Source: Chamaelirium japonicum
Lineage: Eukaryota; Streptophyta; Magnoliopsida; Liliales; Melanthiaceae
Direction of reading: 5' to 3'
Assembly (NCBI GenBank): GCA_947650365.1
Contig: OX393555.1
Span: 79,985,995 to 80,049,994, forward strand
Length of the DNA: 64,000 nt
Numbering within the stretch: position 1 is the stretch's first letter; each line of letters starts with the position of its first letter. The notes under the pieces are model-generated. The model saw only the letters and a program-made list of their open reading frames with translations. It was not told where the DNA came from and did no database searches. Shown in pieces: positions 46,036 to 58,569 of this stretch. The translations under genes and the position numbers were made by a program.

Positions 46036-46530
46036 TTACAATAGTAATCATAATAACGTTGAGATGATACTATTGAGACGTGGAGTTTTGGAATTTAGAT
46101 TACTTCTTACTTCAAACCTATAGTCGTGGCCAATAAACTGGAGTAGGAATTCTTCTCTCTTCGTTTATTTCTCCATTCTTATATCTCTTCTTCTCCCTTT
46201 TCTGTCTTCGTTTCTCTCTCCGTTTTTTTACGACGGGTCGGTTGGGCTCGATATGTTCGTGTAGATAACATATTGTGAGATGTGAGAAAGAGTGAGACGT
46301 CAAACGTTCCCACCCTGAAAGGTTCATATATTATTTATAGGGTGAGCTTACTTAGGGCCTAAGTATAATATGGAAAAACCTAGTCTATATGAGAGATCTG
46401 ACTGTGGACAGTCATCCGATCGAACGATCTCATAACAGTTGTAATGTTTTAAATTTTTTAAACGAAAAATATAAATTTTTTAAAAGTAAAAAATTTAGGT
46501 GTGCCTCATCTTCCTTTTTTACATCCTATT
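46036..46530 (-). repeat. Array unit 3: W-M-G-P-L-U
   Basis: W (46030-46075), M (46080-46140), G, P, L 46271-46437 and U to 46530. The join TGAGACGTGGAG, with GACG for GAAG, is shared only with the 47.8 kb unit, making these two nearest relatives. Confidence 0.85.
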
Positions 46531-47770
46531 ATTAAATTAATTTTATTAGTTAAATAAATTAAATAATTAAATAAATTAAATAATTAAAGAAATATTTAAT
46601 TATCTATATAATTAAATTATTTAAACTAATTATTTATTATTTAAATAATAAAATCAATAAATATTTCTTTGATTATTAAATAAAATATTAAGCTATTTAA
46701 AAATATATTTTATTATTTATATATTCAAATAAAATATATTTTATCTATAAAATTTTTTAATAATAACAATAGTTATTTTTTTAAGTAAATAATCTATTTG
46801 ATATATTTCTTCTCTAATTAAGTTTCTAAATATTTCAGTAATTAACTAATTATTTAATTATTTAAAAAAATTATTATTTAAATAATTCTTTAATTTCTTA
46901 TCTAAATAATTAAATTATAATATTTTAGTTATATAAATAAATAATTATTTAATAATTTATTTAAATGATAATCTAATAATTTTATTACATCGTAATTTAG
47001 TCTTTTCAATATTGATTAAATTATTTTATTATTTTAAAATATTATTAATTTATAAAATTTATACTTTATATTATTACGTAAATATTTAAATAATAAAATA
47101 ATAAAATTATTTGATTAAAATATTATATAATTTATTTATTTTATTAAAAAATATTAATAATATAAATAAATAATAAAATTATTTAAATATTTTAAAAAAT
47201 ATTTAAATATTTATTTGAATCATTTTTCCATAAATTATAATTAATTAAATATTTTTATTATTTACTTATTGAATAATTCAAAAATAAAATAATTCAATAA
47301 TCATTATTGAATTATTCAATTAGTAAATAATAAAAATATTAGATTAATTATTATTAATGGAATATTAATTAAAATAATTATTTAATTATTTTATAAAATA
47401 TTTAAATAATTTAGTTATTTCTTTAGGTTATTATTATATTCTAATAAAATAAATAATAAGAATTTTAATAATTATTTCATTAATGGGAATTAATTAAATA
47501 TTTTCATTAATTACTTATTAAATAATGAAATTTTGAATTAACTAATTATTTTATTATTTCAATAATTTATTATATAATAAATTAATTAAATTAATTTCAA
47601 AAATAAAAATAATTAAAGAAATAACTAATAATTCATAAATAAATAAAATAATATCTTTTATTAAATTACTAGATAATTAAATAATTAAATAAAATTATTA
47701 TTTTAATAAAATATTAATTAATTAAATATTTCAATTATTTAAATTATTTTATAATAAAAATATAAAAACA
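46531..47770. repeat. A/T spacer of array unit 3 with palindrome
   Basis: 1.24 kb of A/T matching parts of 42.0-43.9 kb, including the 29-nt palindrome at 47289-47317 and TTCTTTAGGTTATTAYTATATT just after it. No gene is seen. Confidence 0.8.
47289..47317. repeat. 29-nt perfect palindrome, copy 2
   Basis: Identical in sequence to 42851-42879; only flanking bases differ. Confidence 0.85.
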
Positions 47771-48540
47771 TTACAATGATAATCATAATAACGTTGAGAT
47801 GATACTATTGAGACGTGGAGTTTTGGAATTTAGATTAATTCTTACTTCAAACTTACACCCGTGGCCAATGGACTGGAGCAGGACTTCTTCTCTCTTCGTT
47901 TATTTCTCTATTCTCATCTCTCTTCTTCTCTCTTTTCTGTCTTCGTTTCTCCCTCCGTTTTCTTGCGACAGGTCGGCTGGGCTCGATATATTCGTGTTGA
48001 TCTCATAACAGTTGTAATGTTTTAAATTTTTTTAATGAAAAATTTAAATTTTCTTAAAGCACAAAATTCAGGTGTGCCTCATCTTCCTTCTTTACTTCCT
48101 ATTATTAAATTAATTTTATAATTTTAATAAATTAAATAGTTAAATAAATATTTTTATGATTATTAAAAAAAATATTAAGCTATTTAAAAAAATATTTTAT
48201 TATTCATATATTAAAATAATTAACTAATTATATAAATAATAAGTAAATAGTTATTAAATTATTATTTTATTTTATTACTTAATTAAATAATTATTATTTT
48301 TAGTTATTTAAATATAACAAAATATTTCCTTAATAATGACTTAATAAAATAATTCCATTATATAAATATATAATAATTTAATAAAATAAATTTAAGTATT
48401 TTATTTTTTAAATATTTAAATAATATTTTAAAAAATAAATTATATTAATTAATAATTTTTTAAATAAATAAAATAATTTAATTAATAATTACATAATTAA
48501 ATTATAAATAATTTCATAATTATTAAATAATTATTTCACG
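47771..48540 (-). repeat. Array unit 4 with L deleted, plus A/T spacer
   Basis: W, M (47817-47878) and G run to antisense P, TTCGTGTTGAT. This is joined straight to CTCATAACAGTTGTAATG, the last bases of L and the start of U. About 155 bp of L are missing. GAT at the join is present at both parental positions. U ends at about 48115 and A/T continues to 48540. Confidence 0.85.
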
Positions 48541-49880
48541 TGTTGTGAGATGGGAGAAAAAGAGAGCCGTTACACGTCCCCCACCCTAAAGGACTCGTAT
48601 AAATATTAAAAAGTAAAGTTTTGGAATTTAGATTCCTTCTTGCTTCACACCTATACCCGTGGCCAATGAACTAGAGCATGACTTCTTCTCTCTTCGTTTA
48701 TCTCTCCGTTCTCTTCTCTCTTTTTTTCTCTTTTCTGTCTTCATTTCTTTCTTCATTTTCTAGTGACTGGTCGGTTGGGCTCGATATGTTCATGCTGATA
48801 ATGTGTTGTGAGGAGAAAGAAGAGAACCTAATTAAAATAATTTAAATTTCTCTAGTTTTAATAATTAAATAGAAGTCTGTCCTTATCTTCTCTCTCTTCT
48901 GTGGAGTTTTAGAATTTAGATTCCATATTACATCACACCTATACCCGTGGCCAATGGACTGGAGCAGGACTTCTTCTCTCTTCGTTTATCTTTCTGTTCT
49001 CTTCTCTTTTCTTCTCTCTCTTCTTCTTTCTCTTCTCTCTTCTTCTCTCTCTTTTTTGGACTTTTGGAATTTAGATTCCTTTTTACTTCATACCTATACC
49101 CGTGGCCAATGGACTAGAGCAGGACTTCTTATCCCCTTTTCTCTTTATTTATCTCTCCATTCTTTTCTCTCTTCTATATAAATAATTTATTTAAATAATA
49201 TAATTATTTAATTAAGAGAGAAACAAAGATAGAAGAGAGAGAAGAAGAGAGAAGAGAAAGGAAAGATAAGTAAAAAGAGAAGACAGAAGAAGTCCTACTC
49301 TAGTCTATTTACAGCGGGTAAAGGTGTGAAGTAAGAAAGAATCTAAATTCCAATACTACACAGAAGAGAGAGAAGAAGAGAGAAAAGAACGGAGAAATAA
49401 ACGAAGACAGAAGTAAGTTTTGCAATTTAGATTCCTTCTTACTTTACAACTATACCCATGGCCAATGGACTAAAGCAGGATTTCTCTCTTCTTTCTTCAT
49501 TTATCTCTCCTCTTATCTCTTCTTCTCTTTATTGTGGAGCTTTGGAATTTAGATTCCTTCTTACTTTGCACCTATACCTGTGGCCAATGAATTAGACCAG
49601 GACTTCTTCTCTCTTCTATCTTTATTTATCTCTCTGTTCTCTTCTCTCTTCTTTTCTCTTTTCTGTCTTCGTTTCTCTCTTCATTTTCTTTCGGCTAGTC
49701 GGCTGGGCTCGATATGTTCGTACTGATAACGTGTTGTGAGATAAGAGAAAGATAGAGCCATCAAACGTGTTCTACCATAAAGGGGTCGTATAAATATTAA
49801 GAAGTGAAGTTTTGGAATTTAGATTCCTTCTTACTTCACACTTTTTTAATAATTAAATAATAATTAATTTAATTAAAAAA
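48541..49880. repeat. RL cluster, mostly minus strand
   Basis: Antisense partial L (48541-48610, cut at CGTATAAATATT), M+G+P (48611-48815), a scrambled join with A/T (48816-48900), antisense M+G (48901-49060) and M+G (49061-49175). Then A/T, sense G+M (49213-49365), sense G (49365-49412) flipping to antisense M+G (49412-49540), and antisense M+G+P and partial L (49540-49800). The last unit again ends at CGTATAAATATT. Confidence 0.8.
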
Positions 49881-50640
49881 ATTATAGTAATATTACTATG
49901 ATAATCATAATAACTTTGAGATGATACTATTGAGAATCAGAGTTTTGGAATTTAGATTCCTTCTTACTTTACACTTACACCCGTGGCCAATGGACTGGAG
50001 TAGGACTTCTTCTCGATTCTCTCTTCATTTATCTCTTCGTTCTCTTATTTCTTTTTCTCTCTCTTTTGTCTTCGTTTTTCTCTTAATTTTCTTATGACTG
50101 GTCGGCTGGGATCGACATATTCGTGCTGATAACTTGTTGTGAGATGGGCAAAAAAAGAGAATGGAGAGATTTAATAATATTATTGAGAAATAGAGTTTTG
50201 GAATTTAGATTCCTTTTTATTTCACACCTATACCCATGGCCAATGGATCGGAACATGACTTCTTCTCTTTTTTTTCTTCATTTATCTCTCCATTCTCTTC
50301 TCTCTCTTCTGTCTTCATTTTTATCTCCGTTTTTTTGTGACTGGTCAGCTGGGCTCGACATGTTTATGCTGGTAATATATTATGAGATGGGAGAAAGAGA
50401 GAGCTATCAAATGTGCCCCACCCTAAAGAGGTTGTATATTATTTATAAGGCAAGCTTACTTAGGGCCTAAGCAATCTATAGAAAACCCTGATCCATGGGA
50501 GAGATCCGACGGTGGATATCCATCTGATCGAACGATCGCATAACTGTTGTAATATTTTAAAATTTTATAAAGAAAAATATAAATTATTTTTAAAGCAAAA
50601 AAATTCAGGTATGCCTCATCTTCCTTCTTTACTTTCTATT
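49881..50640 (-). repeat. Two minus-strand RL units, second complete
   Basis: A W box (49876-49930), then M+G+P (49931-50150) joined at GAGATGGGCAAAAAAAGAG to a leader fragment. M, G, P, L 50378-50545 and U to 50640 follow. L ends CGCATAACT, slightly drifted. Confidence 0.85.
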
Positions 50641-51280
50641 ATTTAATAAATTTCATTAGTTTAATAAATAAAATTTTTAAATAATTAAATAAATATTTAA
50701 TTATCTATATAATTAAATAACTAAATAATTTTAATAATTTATTTATTATTTAAATATTAAAATAAATAAATATTTAATTGATTATTTAAAATAATATAAA
50801 TTATTTAAAAAAATATTTTATTATCTATATATTCAAATAATTATATAATAATTTATTTTAATTATTATTTAGTTAAATATAAAATTATTTCATAATTAAA
50901 TTATTTATTTTATTAATTAAATAATCTATTTAATATATTTCTATACTAAATAAGTTTTTAAATATTTAAATAATTGACTAATTATTTAATTATTTCATAA
51001 TAAAAAAATATTTTAAGAAATTTCTAGTAAAATAAATTAATAAAGTAATTATATTATTAAATAATTATTTTTTGATTTAATAATTTAGATAATTTAATAG
51101 TTACCTAATTTAATTATTTTATAATATAATAATAATAAATAAATAAAATAATAAATTTAATTAAATAAATAGATAATTAAATAAATTAATTATTTTACTA
51201 AAATCTTAATTATTATTATTTTTTAATTATTTAATTATATAATAATTTAATAAATGATTAATTTAATTAAAAAAATTATA
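50641..51280. repeat. A/T spacer
   Basis: A/T-only sequence after U, matching the order of the 37.3-38.0 kb spacer. It ends in a W box at about 51280-51320. No gene is seen. Confidence 0.8.
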
Positions 51281-52020
51281 GAACATTACTATGATAATTA
51301 TAATAACGTTGAGATGATACTCTTGAGAAGTGGAGTTTTGAAATTTAGATTCCTTTTTACTTTACACCTATACCCGTGGTCAATGGACTGGAACATGACT
51401 TCTTCTCTCTTCATTTATCTCTCTGTTCTCTTCTTTCTTTTTCTCTTTCTTCTATGGAGTTTTGAAATTTAGATTCTTTCTTATTTCACACTTATACTTG
51501 TGGCCAATGGATTGGAGTAGGACTTCTTCTCTCTTCGTTTATCTCTTCATTCTCTTCTCTCTTCTTCTCTGTTCTGTCTTTGTTTCTCTCTCCGTTTTCT
51601 TATGACTGGTCGGCTGGGCTCGACATATTCATACTGATAATATATTGTGAGATGGGAGAATAAGAGAGCAGTCAAATGTGCCCCACCCTAAAGGGGTCGT
51701 ATATTATTTATAGGGTAAGCTTACTTAGGGCCTAAGAAATCTATAGGAAACCCTATTCTATGGGCGAAGAGAGAAGAAAACGGAGAGATTTAATTATATT
51801 ATTGAGAAGTAGAGTTTTGGAATTTAAATTCCTTCTTACTTCACACCTAAACCCCTGACGAATGGACTAGAACAGGACTTCTTCTCTCTTCTCTCTTTGT
51901 TTATCTCTCCATTCTCTTCTCTCTTCTACTCTCTCTTCTGTCTTCGTTTCTCTCTCCGTTTTCTTATGACTGGTCGGCTGGGCTCGACATATTTGTGCTG
52001 ATAACGTGTTATGAGATGGG
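51281..52020 (-). repeat. Three minus-strand RL copies
   Basis: W and M+G (51281-51450), M+G+P+L (51451-51770, L entering the bridge at CTATTCTATGGGCGAAGAG), and M+G+P (51800-52025), ending at GAGATGGGAGAATGC where A/T begins. Confidence 0.8.
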
Positions 52021-52200
52021 AGAATGCTTATTAATTTTATTTATTTTAGTTAATAATTTTTAAATATTATAAAGTATATTATTTTTTTAAATATTTAAAT
52101 AGTATTATCTCAACTTTATTATTTAAATATTTAATTATAAAATATTACAAAATTATTAAATAATTTATATAAATTTATGAGTATGAAAAATATTTTATTT
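52021..52200. repeat. A/T module, inverted relative to 55.9 and 61.3 kb
   Basis: The reverse complement of the block at 55935-56120 and 61335-61530. Shared words include AAATTTATATAAATTATTTAAT and AAAAATATTTTATTTCTC. It marks a third, inverted copy of part of the large downstream duplication. Confidence 0.75.
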
Positions 52201-53680
52201 CTCTTCTTCTCTCTTTATTTATTTCTTCTTTCTCTTCTCTCTTCTTCTCTCTCTTCTATATTCGTTTCTCGCTCTATTTTCTTTTGACTGGTCAGTTAGG
52301 CTAGATATGTTCGTGCTATAACATGTTGAGAGAAGAGAGAAGAGAGAAGAAGAAAGAAAAGAAATGAGAGATAAATGAAAAGACAAGAAGTCCTACTCCA
52401 GTCCATTAGCCACGGGTATAGGTATAAAGTAAAAAATAATCTAAATTTCAAAACTCCACTTCTCAAAAATATAATTAAATCTCTCCGTTCTCTTCTCTCT
52501 TCTACTATAGATTAGGGTTTCCCATGGATTGCTTAGGCCCAAAGTAAGCTTACCCTTTAAATAATATATGACCCTTTTAGGGTGGGGAATATTTAACGGT
52601 TTTCTATTTCTCCCATTTCATAATACGTTATCAGGATGAACATATCGAGCCCAGCCGACAAGTCACAAGAAAACGGAGAGAGAAACGAAGACAGAATAGA
52701 GAGAAGAGGAGAGAAGAGAATTAAGAGATAAATAAAGAGAGAAAAAAGAAAAAGCCCTGCTCTAGTACATTGGCCACGGGTATAGGTGTGACGTAAGAAG
52801 GAATCTAAATTCCAAAACTTCACTTCTCAATAATAAAATTAAATTTCTTTGTTTTCTTCTCTCTTCTCCCATAGATTAGGGTTTGACATAGATCGATTAG
52901 GCACTAACTAAACTACCCTATAAATATTATACGACCCCCCTTTAGGGTGGGGCACGTTTGACGGTTCTCTTTTTCTCCCATCTCACAACACGTTATCAGC
53001 ACGAATATATTGAGCCCAGCCAACCTGTCGTAAGAAAACAAAAAGATAAACGAAAATAGAAGAGACAGAAGAAGTGAGAAGAGAACAGAGAGATAAATAA
53101 AAAGAGAAGAGATAAGATGTCCTGTTCTATTCCATTGACCATGGGTATAGGTGTGAAGTAAGAAGGAATCTATATTTCAAAACTCCACTTCTGTCTTTGT
53201 TTTTCTCTTTATTTTCTAACGACTGGTCGGCTGGGCTTGACATGTTCGTGCAGATAACGTGTTATAAAATGGGAGAAAGAGAGAGTCGTCATATATACCC
53301 TACCCTAAAGAGGTCGTATATTATTTATAGGGTTAGCTTACTTAGGGCCTAAGCAATCTATAGGAAACTCTAATCCATGCGAGAAGAGAGAAGAGAATAG
53401 AGAGATTAATTATATTATTGAGAAGTGGAGTTTTAGAATTTAGATTTCTTCTTACTTCATATCTATACCCGTGGCCAATGGACTGCATCAGGACTTCTTC
53501 TCTCTTTTTTCTTCGTTTATCTCTCTATCCTCTTCTCTCTAATTCTCTCCCTTCTGTCCTCGTTTCTATCTCCGTTTTCTTGTCTCGCCTGGGCACGACA
53601 TGTTCGTGTTGATAACGTGTTATGAGATGGGAGAAAGAGAGGGCCATCACACGTGCCGCACCCTAAAGAGGTCATATAAA
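52201..53680. repeat. RL cluster, minus-plus-minus
   Basis: Antisense G+P (52201-52325) flips to sense G+M (52325-52465). Sense L, P, G, M units lie at 52500-52830 and 52860-53190. The second has a deeper L change (GGTTTGACATAGATCGATTAGG). A flip then gives antisense G+P+L (53190-53385), bridge, and antisense M+G+P with partial L (53412-53670), cut at CATATAAATATT. Confidence 0.8.
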
Positions 53681-55934
53681 TATTAAGAAGTAGAGTTTTT
53701 GAATTTAGATTCCTTCTTGTTTTATACCTATACCAGTGGCGAATAGGCTGGAGTAAAACTTCTACTATCTTCTCTCTTCGTTTATCTCTTTATTTTCTTC
53801 TCTCTTTTGTCTTCGTTTCTCTCTTAAATAAATAATTATATTATTTAATTAAATTATTTAGGTAGAATAGAGAACAGAACGGAGAAATAAAATAAGAGAG
53901 AAGGGGAGAAGAAGTCCTGCGCCAGTCTATTGGCCACGGGTATAGGTGTGGAGTAAGAAGGAATTTAAATTCCAAAACTCTACAGACGAGAGAGAAGAAG
54001 AGAGAAGAGAAGAGAGAAGATAGAGAAGAAAAGAGAAGAGAACGTAAAGATAAACAAAAAAAGAAGATAGAAGAAGTCCTACTCCAATCCATTGGCCACG
54101 GGTATAAGTGTGAAGTAATAAGGAATCTAAATTCCAAAACTCCACAAAAGAGAAAGAAGATAAGAACAGACTTCTATTTAATTATTAAATCTAGATATAT
54201 TTATACTATTTTATTTAGGTTCTCTTCTCTCTTCTCACAATACATTATCAGTACGAACATGTCGAGCCCAACCAACTAGTCACAAGAAAACGGAAAGAGA
54301 AATAAAGACAAAAGAGAGAAAAAGAAAGAAAAGAACGGAGAGATAAATGAAGAGAAAAAAGATTAGAAGTCCTGCTCCAGTCCAATCGCCACGGGTATAG
54401 GTGTAAGGTAAAAAGGAATCTAAATTCCAAAACTCTACTTCTCAATATTTATACGACCCCTTTAGGGTGCGGCACATGTGCCGGCTCTCTGTTTCTCCCA
54501 TCTCACAACACGTTATCAACACGAACATGTCATGCCCAGTCGACCAGTCATAAAAAAATAGAGAGAGAAACAAAGACAGAAGAGAGAAGAGGACAAAGAG
54601 ATAAACGAAGAGGCAATAAAGAAAAAGTCATGCTCAAGTCCATTAGCCACGGGTATAGGTATGAAGTAAGAAGAAATCTAAATTCAAAAACTCCATAGAA
54701 GAAATAGAAGAAGAGAGAAGAGAACGAAAAGATAAATGAAGAAAGAAGAGAGAAGAAGTCCTACTCCAATCCTTTGGCCATGGGTGTAGGTGTGAAGTAA
54801 GAAGGAATCTAAATTCCAAAACTTCACTTCTGGCCTCGTTTCCCTCTTTGTTTTCTTACGACTGGTCAGCTGGGCCTGACATATTTGTGCTAATAACGTG
54901 TTGTGAGATAAGAGAAAGAGAGATCGTCAAACATGATCGACATGTCTTCGTTTCTTTCTTTTTCTTTTGCTTTTGTCTTCGTTTCTTTCTCTGTTTTCTT
55001 GTGACTGGTAGGCTGTGCTCGATATGTTCATGCTTATAACATGTTGTGAGGTAGAAGAAAGAAAGATCCATCAAATGTGCCCCACCCTAAAGGTGTCATA
55101 TAAATATTGAGAAATGGAGTTTTGTAATTTAGATTCCTTCTTACTTTACACCTATACCCGTGGCAAATGGACTGGAGCAGGACTTTTTCTCTTTTCATAC
55201 TGATAATTTTACTATAATTTTTTTAATTAAATTAATCGTTTAATTAAAATAAAGAGAGTTCGGGAATTTACTATGATAATCATAATAACATTGAGATGAT
55301 ACTATTGAGAAGTGGAGTTTTGGAATTTAGATTTCTTCTTACTTCACACCTATTCCCATGGCGAATAGACTGGCGCAAGACTTCTTATCTTTTCTCTCTT
55401 TATTTATCTCTCCGTTTTCTTCTTTTTTCTTCTCTCTTTTGTCTTGATTTCTCTTTCCGTTTTCTTACGACTGGTTGGCTGGGCTCGACATATTCGTGCT
55501 GATAACGTATTGTGAGTTAGGAGAAAGAGAGAGCCGTCAAACATGCCCCACCCTAAAGGGGTCGTATATTATTTATAGGGTTGCTTACTTAGGGCCTTAT
55601 CAATCTATAGGAAACCCTAATCCATTGGAAAAGAAAGAAGAGAACGAAGACATTTAATTATATTATTGAGAAGTAGAGTTTTGGAATTTAGATTTCTTTT
55701 TTACACAATTATCCTTGGCGAGTGGATTGGAGTAAGACTTCTCTCTTCTCTCTTTATTTAACTCTCTGTTCTCTTCTCTCTTTATTTAACTCTCTGTTCT
55801 CTTCTCTCTTCTCACAACACGTTATCAGCACGAACATATCGAGCCCAGTCGACCAGTCACAAGAAAACGGTGCGAAAAATGAAGACAGAAGAGAGAGAAG
55901 AAAAGAGAAGAGAATGAAGAGATAAATAAAGAGA

Positions 55935-56120
55935 GAAGAAGAGAAATAAAATATTTTTTATGCTCATAAATTTATATAAATTATTTAATAATTATGTTAT
56001 GTTTTATAATTAAATATTTAAATTATAACATTGAGATGATACTATTTAAATATTTAAAGAAACGATATTCTTTAAAATATTTGAAGAAATATTAATTAAA
56101 ATAAATAAGTAATCTCCCAT
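55935..56120. repeat. A/T module linking leader and L end
   Basis: From AATAAAATATTTTTTATGC to AAAATAAATAAGTAATCTCCC, then CATCTCACAACATG of the L end. It matches 61337-61525 and, inverted, 52021-52200; its last part also matches 7290-7330. Confidence 0.8.
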
Positions 56121-56849
56121 CTCACAACATGTTATCAGCATAAATATGTCGAGCCCAGTAGACTAGTCACCAAAAAACAAAGAGATAAACAAGGACAGAA
56201 GAGAGAGAAGGAGAGAGAAGATAATGGAAAGATAAACAAAGAGAGAAGAGAGAAGAAGTCCTGCTCCAGTCCATTCGCCATGGGAATAGGTGTGAAGTAA
56301 GAAGGAATCTAAATTCCAAAACTCCACTTCTTAATAATATAATTAAATCTCTCCATTCTCTTCTCTCTTCTCCCATGGATTAGGGTTTCCTATAGATTGT
56401 TTAGGCATTAAGTAAGCTTACCCTATAAATAATATAAGACCCCTTTAGGGTGCGGCATATATGATGGCTCTCTTTTTCTCCCATCACATAATATGTTATC
56501 AATATGAACATGTCAAGCCCAGTAGACCAATTACATGAAAATGGTGAGAGAAACGAAAACAGAAGAGAGAGAAGAAGAGAGAAGAGAACGAAGAGATAAA
56601 TGAAGAGAGAAAAGATAAGAAATCATGCTCCAGTCCATTCGCCATAGGCATAGGTGTGAGGTAAGAAGGAATCTAAATTCCAAAACTCCATAGAAGAGAG
56701 AATAAGAGAGAAGAGAACGGAGTGATAAATGAAGGGAGAAGAGAGAAGGAGTCCTGCTCAAGTCCATTGGCCACAGGTATAGGTATGAAGTAAGAAGGAA
56801 TCTAAATTTCAAAACTCCACTTCTCAATAGTATCATCTCAACGTTATTA

Positions 56850-57620
56850 TAATTATTATAGTAATGTTATTATAATTTTTTTTAATTAAATTAATCATTT
56901 ATTTAATTATTAAATTATTTAAATAATTTAATAATTATGTTTTTTATAAAATAATTAATTTTTTTAACTTATTTAATTATTTTAATTATTTATTTTTATT
57001 ATATTATTAAATAATTAAATTATGTACCAATTTAATTATTTAAATTAGTAAATAAATAAAGATTTATTTAATTATATAATTAATTAACTATTTTATTTTA
57101 TTAGTTATTTCTTAAAATAATTTTTTTTTAAATAGTTAAATAATTAGTTAAATATTTAAATATTTAGAAACTCATTTAGAGAAGAAATATATTAAATAGA
57201 TTATTTACTAAAATAAATAAATAATTTAAATATTAAATAATTTTATAGTTAAATAAATAATAATAAAATAAATTATTATGTAATCAAATAATTAAATGAT
57301 TATTTTATTAAATTATAAAGATATATTGAAATTAATAAAAAAATTAATTATTTAATTAAGTAATAAAAATGAAAATAAATTATATAACTATTTACTTATT
57401 ATTTAAATAATTAGGTAATTATTTGAATATATAAATAATAAAAAAAAATTTAAATAACTTAATATTTTTTCAAGTAATTAAATAAATATTTATTTATTTT
57501 AATATTTAAATATTAAATAAATTATTTAAATAATTTAGTTATTTAATAATATAAATAAGTAAATATTTATTTAATTAATTAATTATTTAATTATTTAATT
57601 TATTAAACTAATTAAATTAG
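56850..57620. repeat. A/T spacer in C1
   Basis: W box remnants (56838-56880) followed by 740 bp of A/T leading into U (57618). It aligns in order with 62240-63010. No gene is seen. Confidence 0.8.
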
Positions 57621-57719
57621 TTAAATAATAGGAAGTAAAGAAGGAAGATGAGGTAATCTGAATTTTTTATTTTAAAAATAATTTATATTTTTCTTTAAAA
57701 AAATTTAAAACATTACAAC

Positions 57720-57945
57720 TGTTCTAAGATCGTTCGATGGGATGGCTATCCACCGTCTGATCTCTCCCATGGATTATAATTTCCTATATATTGCTTAGGC
57801 CCTAAGTAAGGTTACCCTATAAATAATATACGACCCCTTTCCCACAGATTGCTTAGGCCCTAAGTAAGCTTACTCTATAAATAATATATGACTCTTTTAG
57901 GGTGGGACACGTTTGACGACTCTTTTTTTTCCCCATCTCATAACA
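57720..57945 (+). mobile_element. LTR-like block L with 58-bp internal duplication, 226 bp
   Basis: TGTTCTAAG to CTCATAACA. The segment from CCCATAGATTGC-like sequence through TATAAATAATA and GACCCCTTT is present twice, at about 57786-57843 and 57844-57901, giving two TATA boxes. Length equals the usual 168 plus 58. The identical duplication join CCCCTTTCCCAYAGATT is present at 63109-63334. Confidence 0.85.
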
Positions 57946-58160
57946 CGTTATCAGCACGAACATATCGAGCCCAGCTGACCAATCATAAGAAAACAGAGAG
58001 AGAAATGAAAACAGAAGAGAGAGAAGAAGAGAGAAGATAACGAAGAGATAAATAAAGAGAGAAAAGAGAAGAAGTCCTGCTCTAGTCCATTAGCCACGAG
58101 GATAGGTGTGAAGTAAGAAGGAATCTAAATTCTAAAACTCCACTTCTCAATAATATAATT

Positions 58161-58569
58161 AAATCTCTCCATTCTCTTCTTTCTTCCACCTCACAATATT
58201 TTATCAGTACAAAAATATCAAGCCCAACCGACCAGTCATAAGAAAACGGAGAGAGAAATGAAGATCGAAGAGAGAGAAGAAGAAAGAAGAGAACAAAGAG
58301 ATAAACGAAGAGAGAAGAGAGAAGAAGTCCTGATCTAGTCCATTAGCCATGGGTATAGGTGTAAAGTAAGAAGGAATCTAAATTCCAAAACTCCACAGAA
58401 AAGAGAGAAGAAAAGAGAAGAGAACATAGAGATAAATAAAGAGAGAAGAGAGAAGAAGTCCTGCTCCAGTCCATTGTCCACGGGTATAGGTGTGAAGTAA
58501 GAAGGAATCTAAATTCCAAAACTCCACTTATATCTTTATATATCTCTCCGTTGTCTTTTCTCTTCATTT
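58161..58569 (+). repeat. Sense RL copies between the large duplicates
   Basis: After the bridge, a sense P-G-M unit begins at ACCTCACAATATTTTATC (58188) and runs to 58395. A shortened G+M (58396-58528) follows, and then a flip to antisense pyrimidines at 58530. Confidence 0.8.

Larger units (their letters stand above)
53681..58160. repeat. Large segmental duplication, copy C1
   Basis: Order: antisense M+G; AATTATTTAGGTAGAATAG; sense G+M twice; GACAGACTTCTATTTAATTATT; sense P-G-M (54225-54450); partial L and more G+M; antisense G+P pieces (54840-55210); W/A piece with TTAATCGTTTAATTAAAAT; antisense M-G-P-L (55300-55640); M+G flipping to sense P+G (55810); an A/T module (55935-56120); sense P-G-M, L-P-G-M and G+M; W; A/T (56860-57620); U and a 226-bp L. 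The same series recurs at 58570-63545. Confidence 0.85.
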
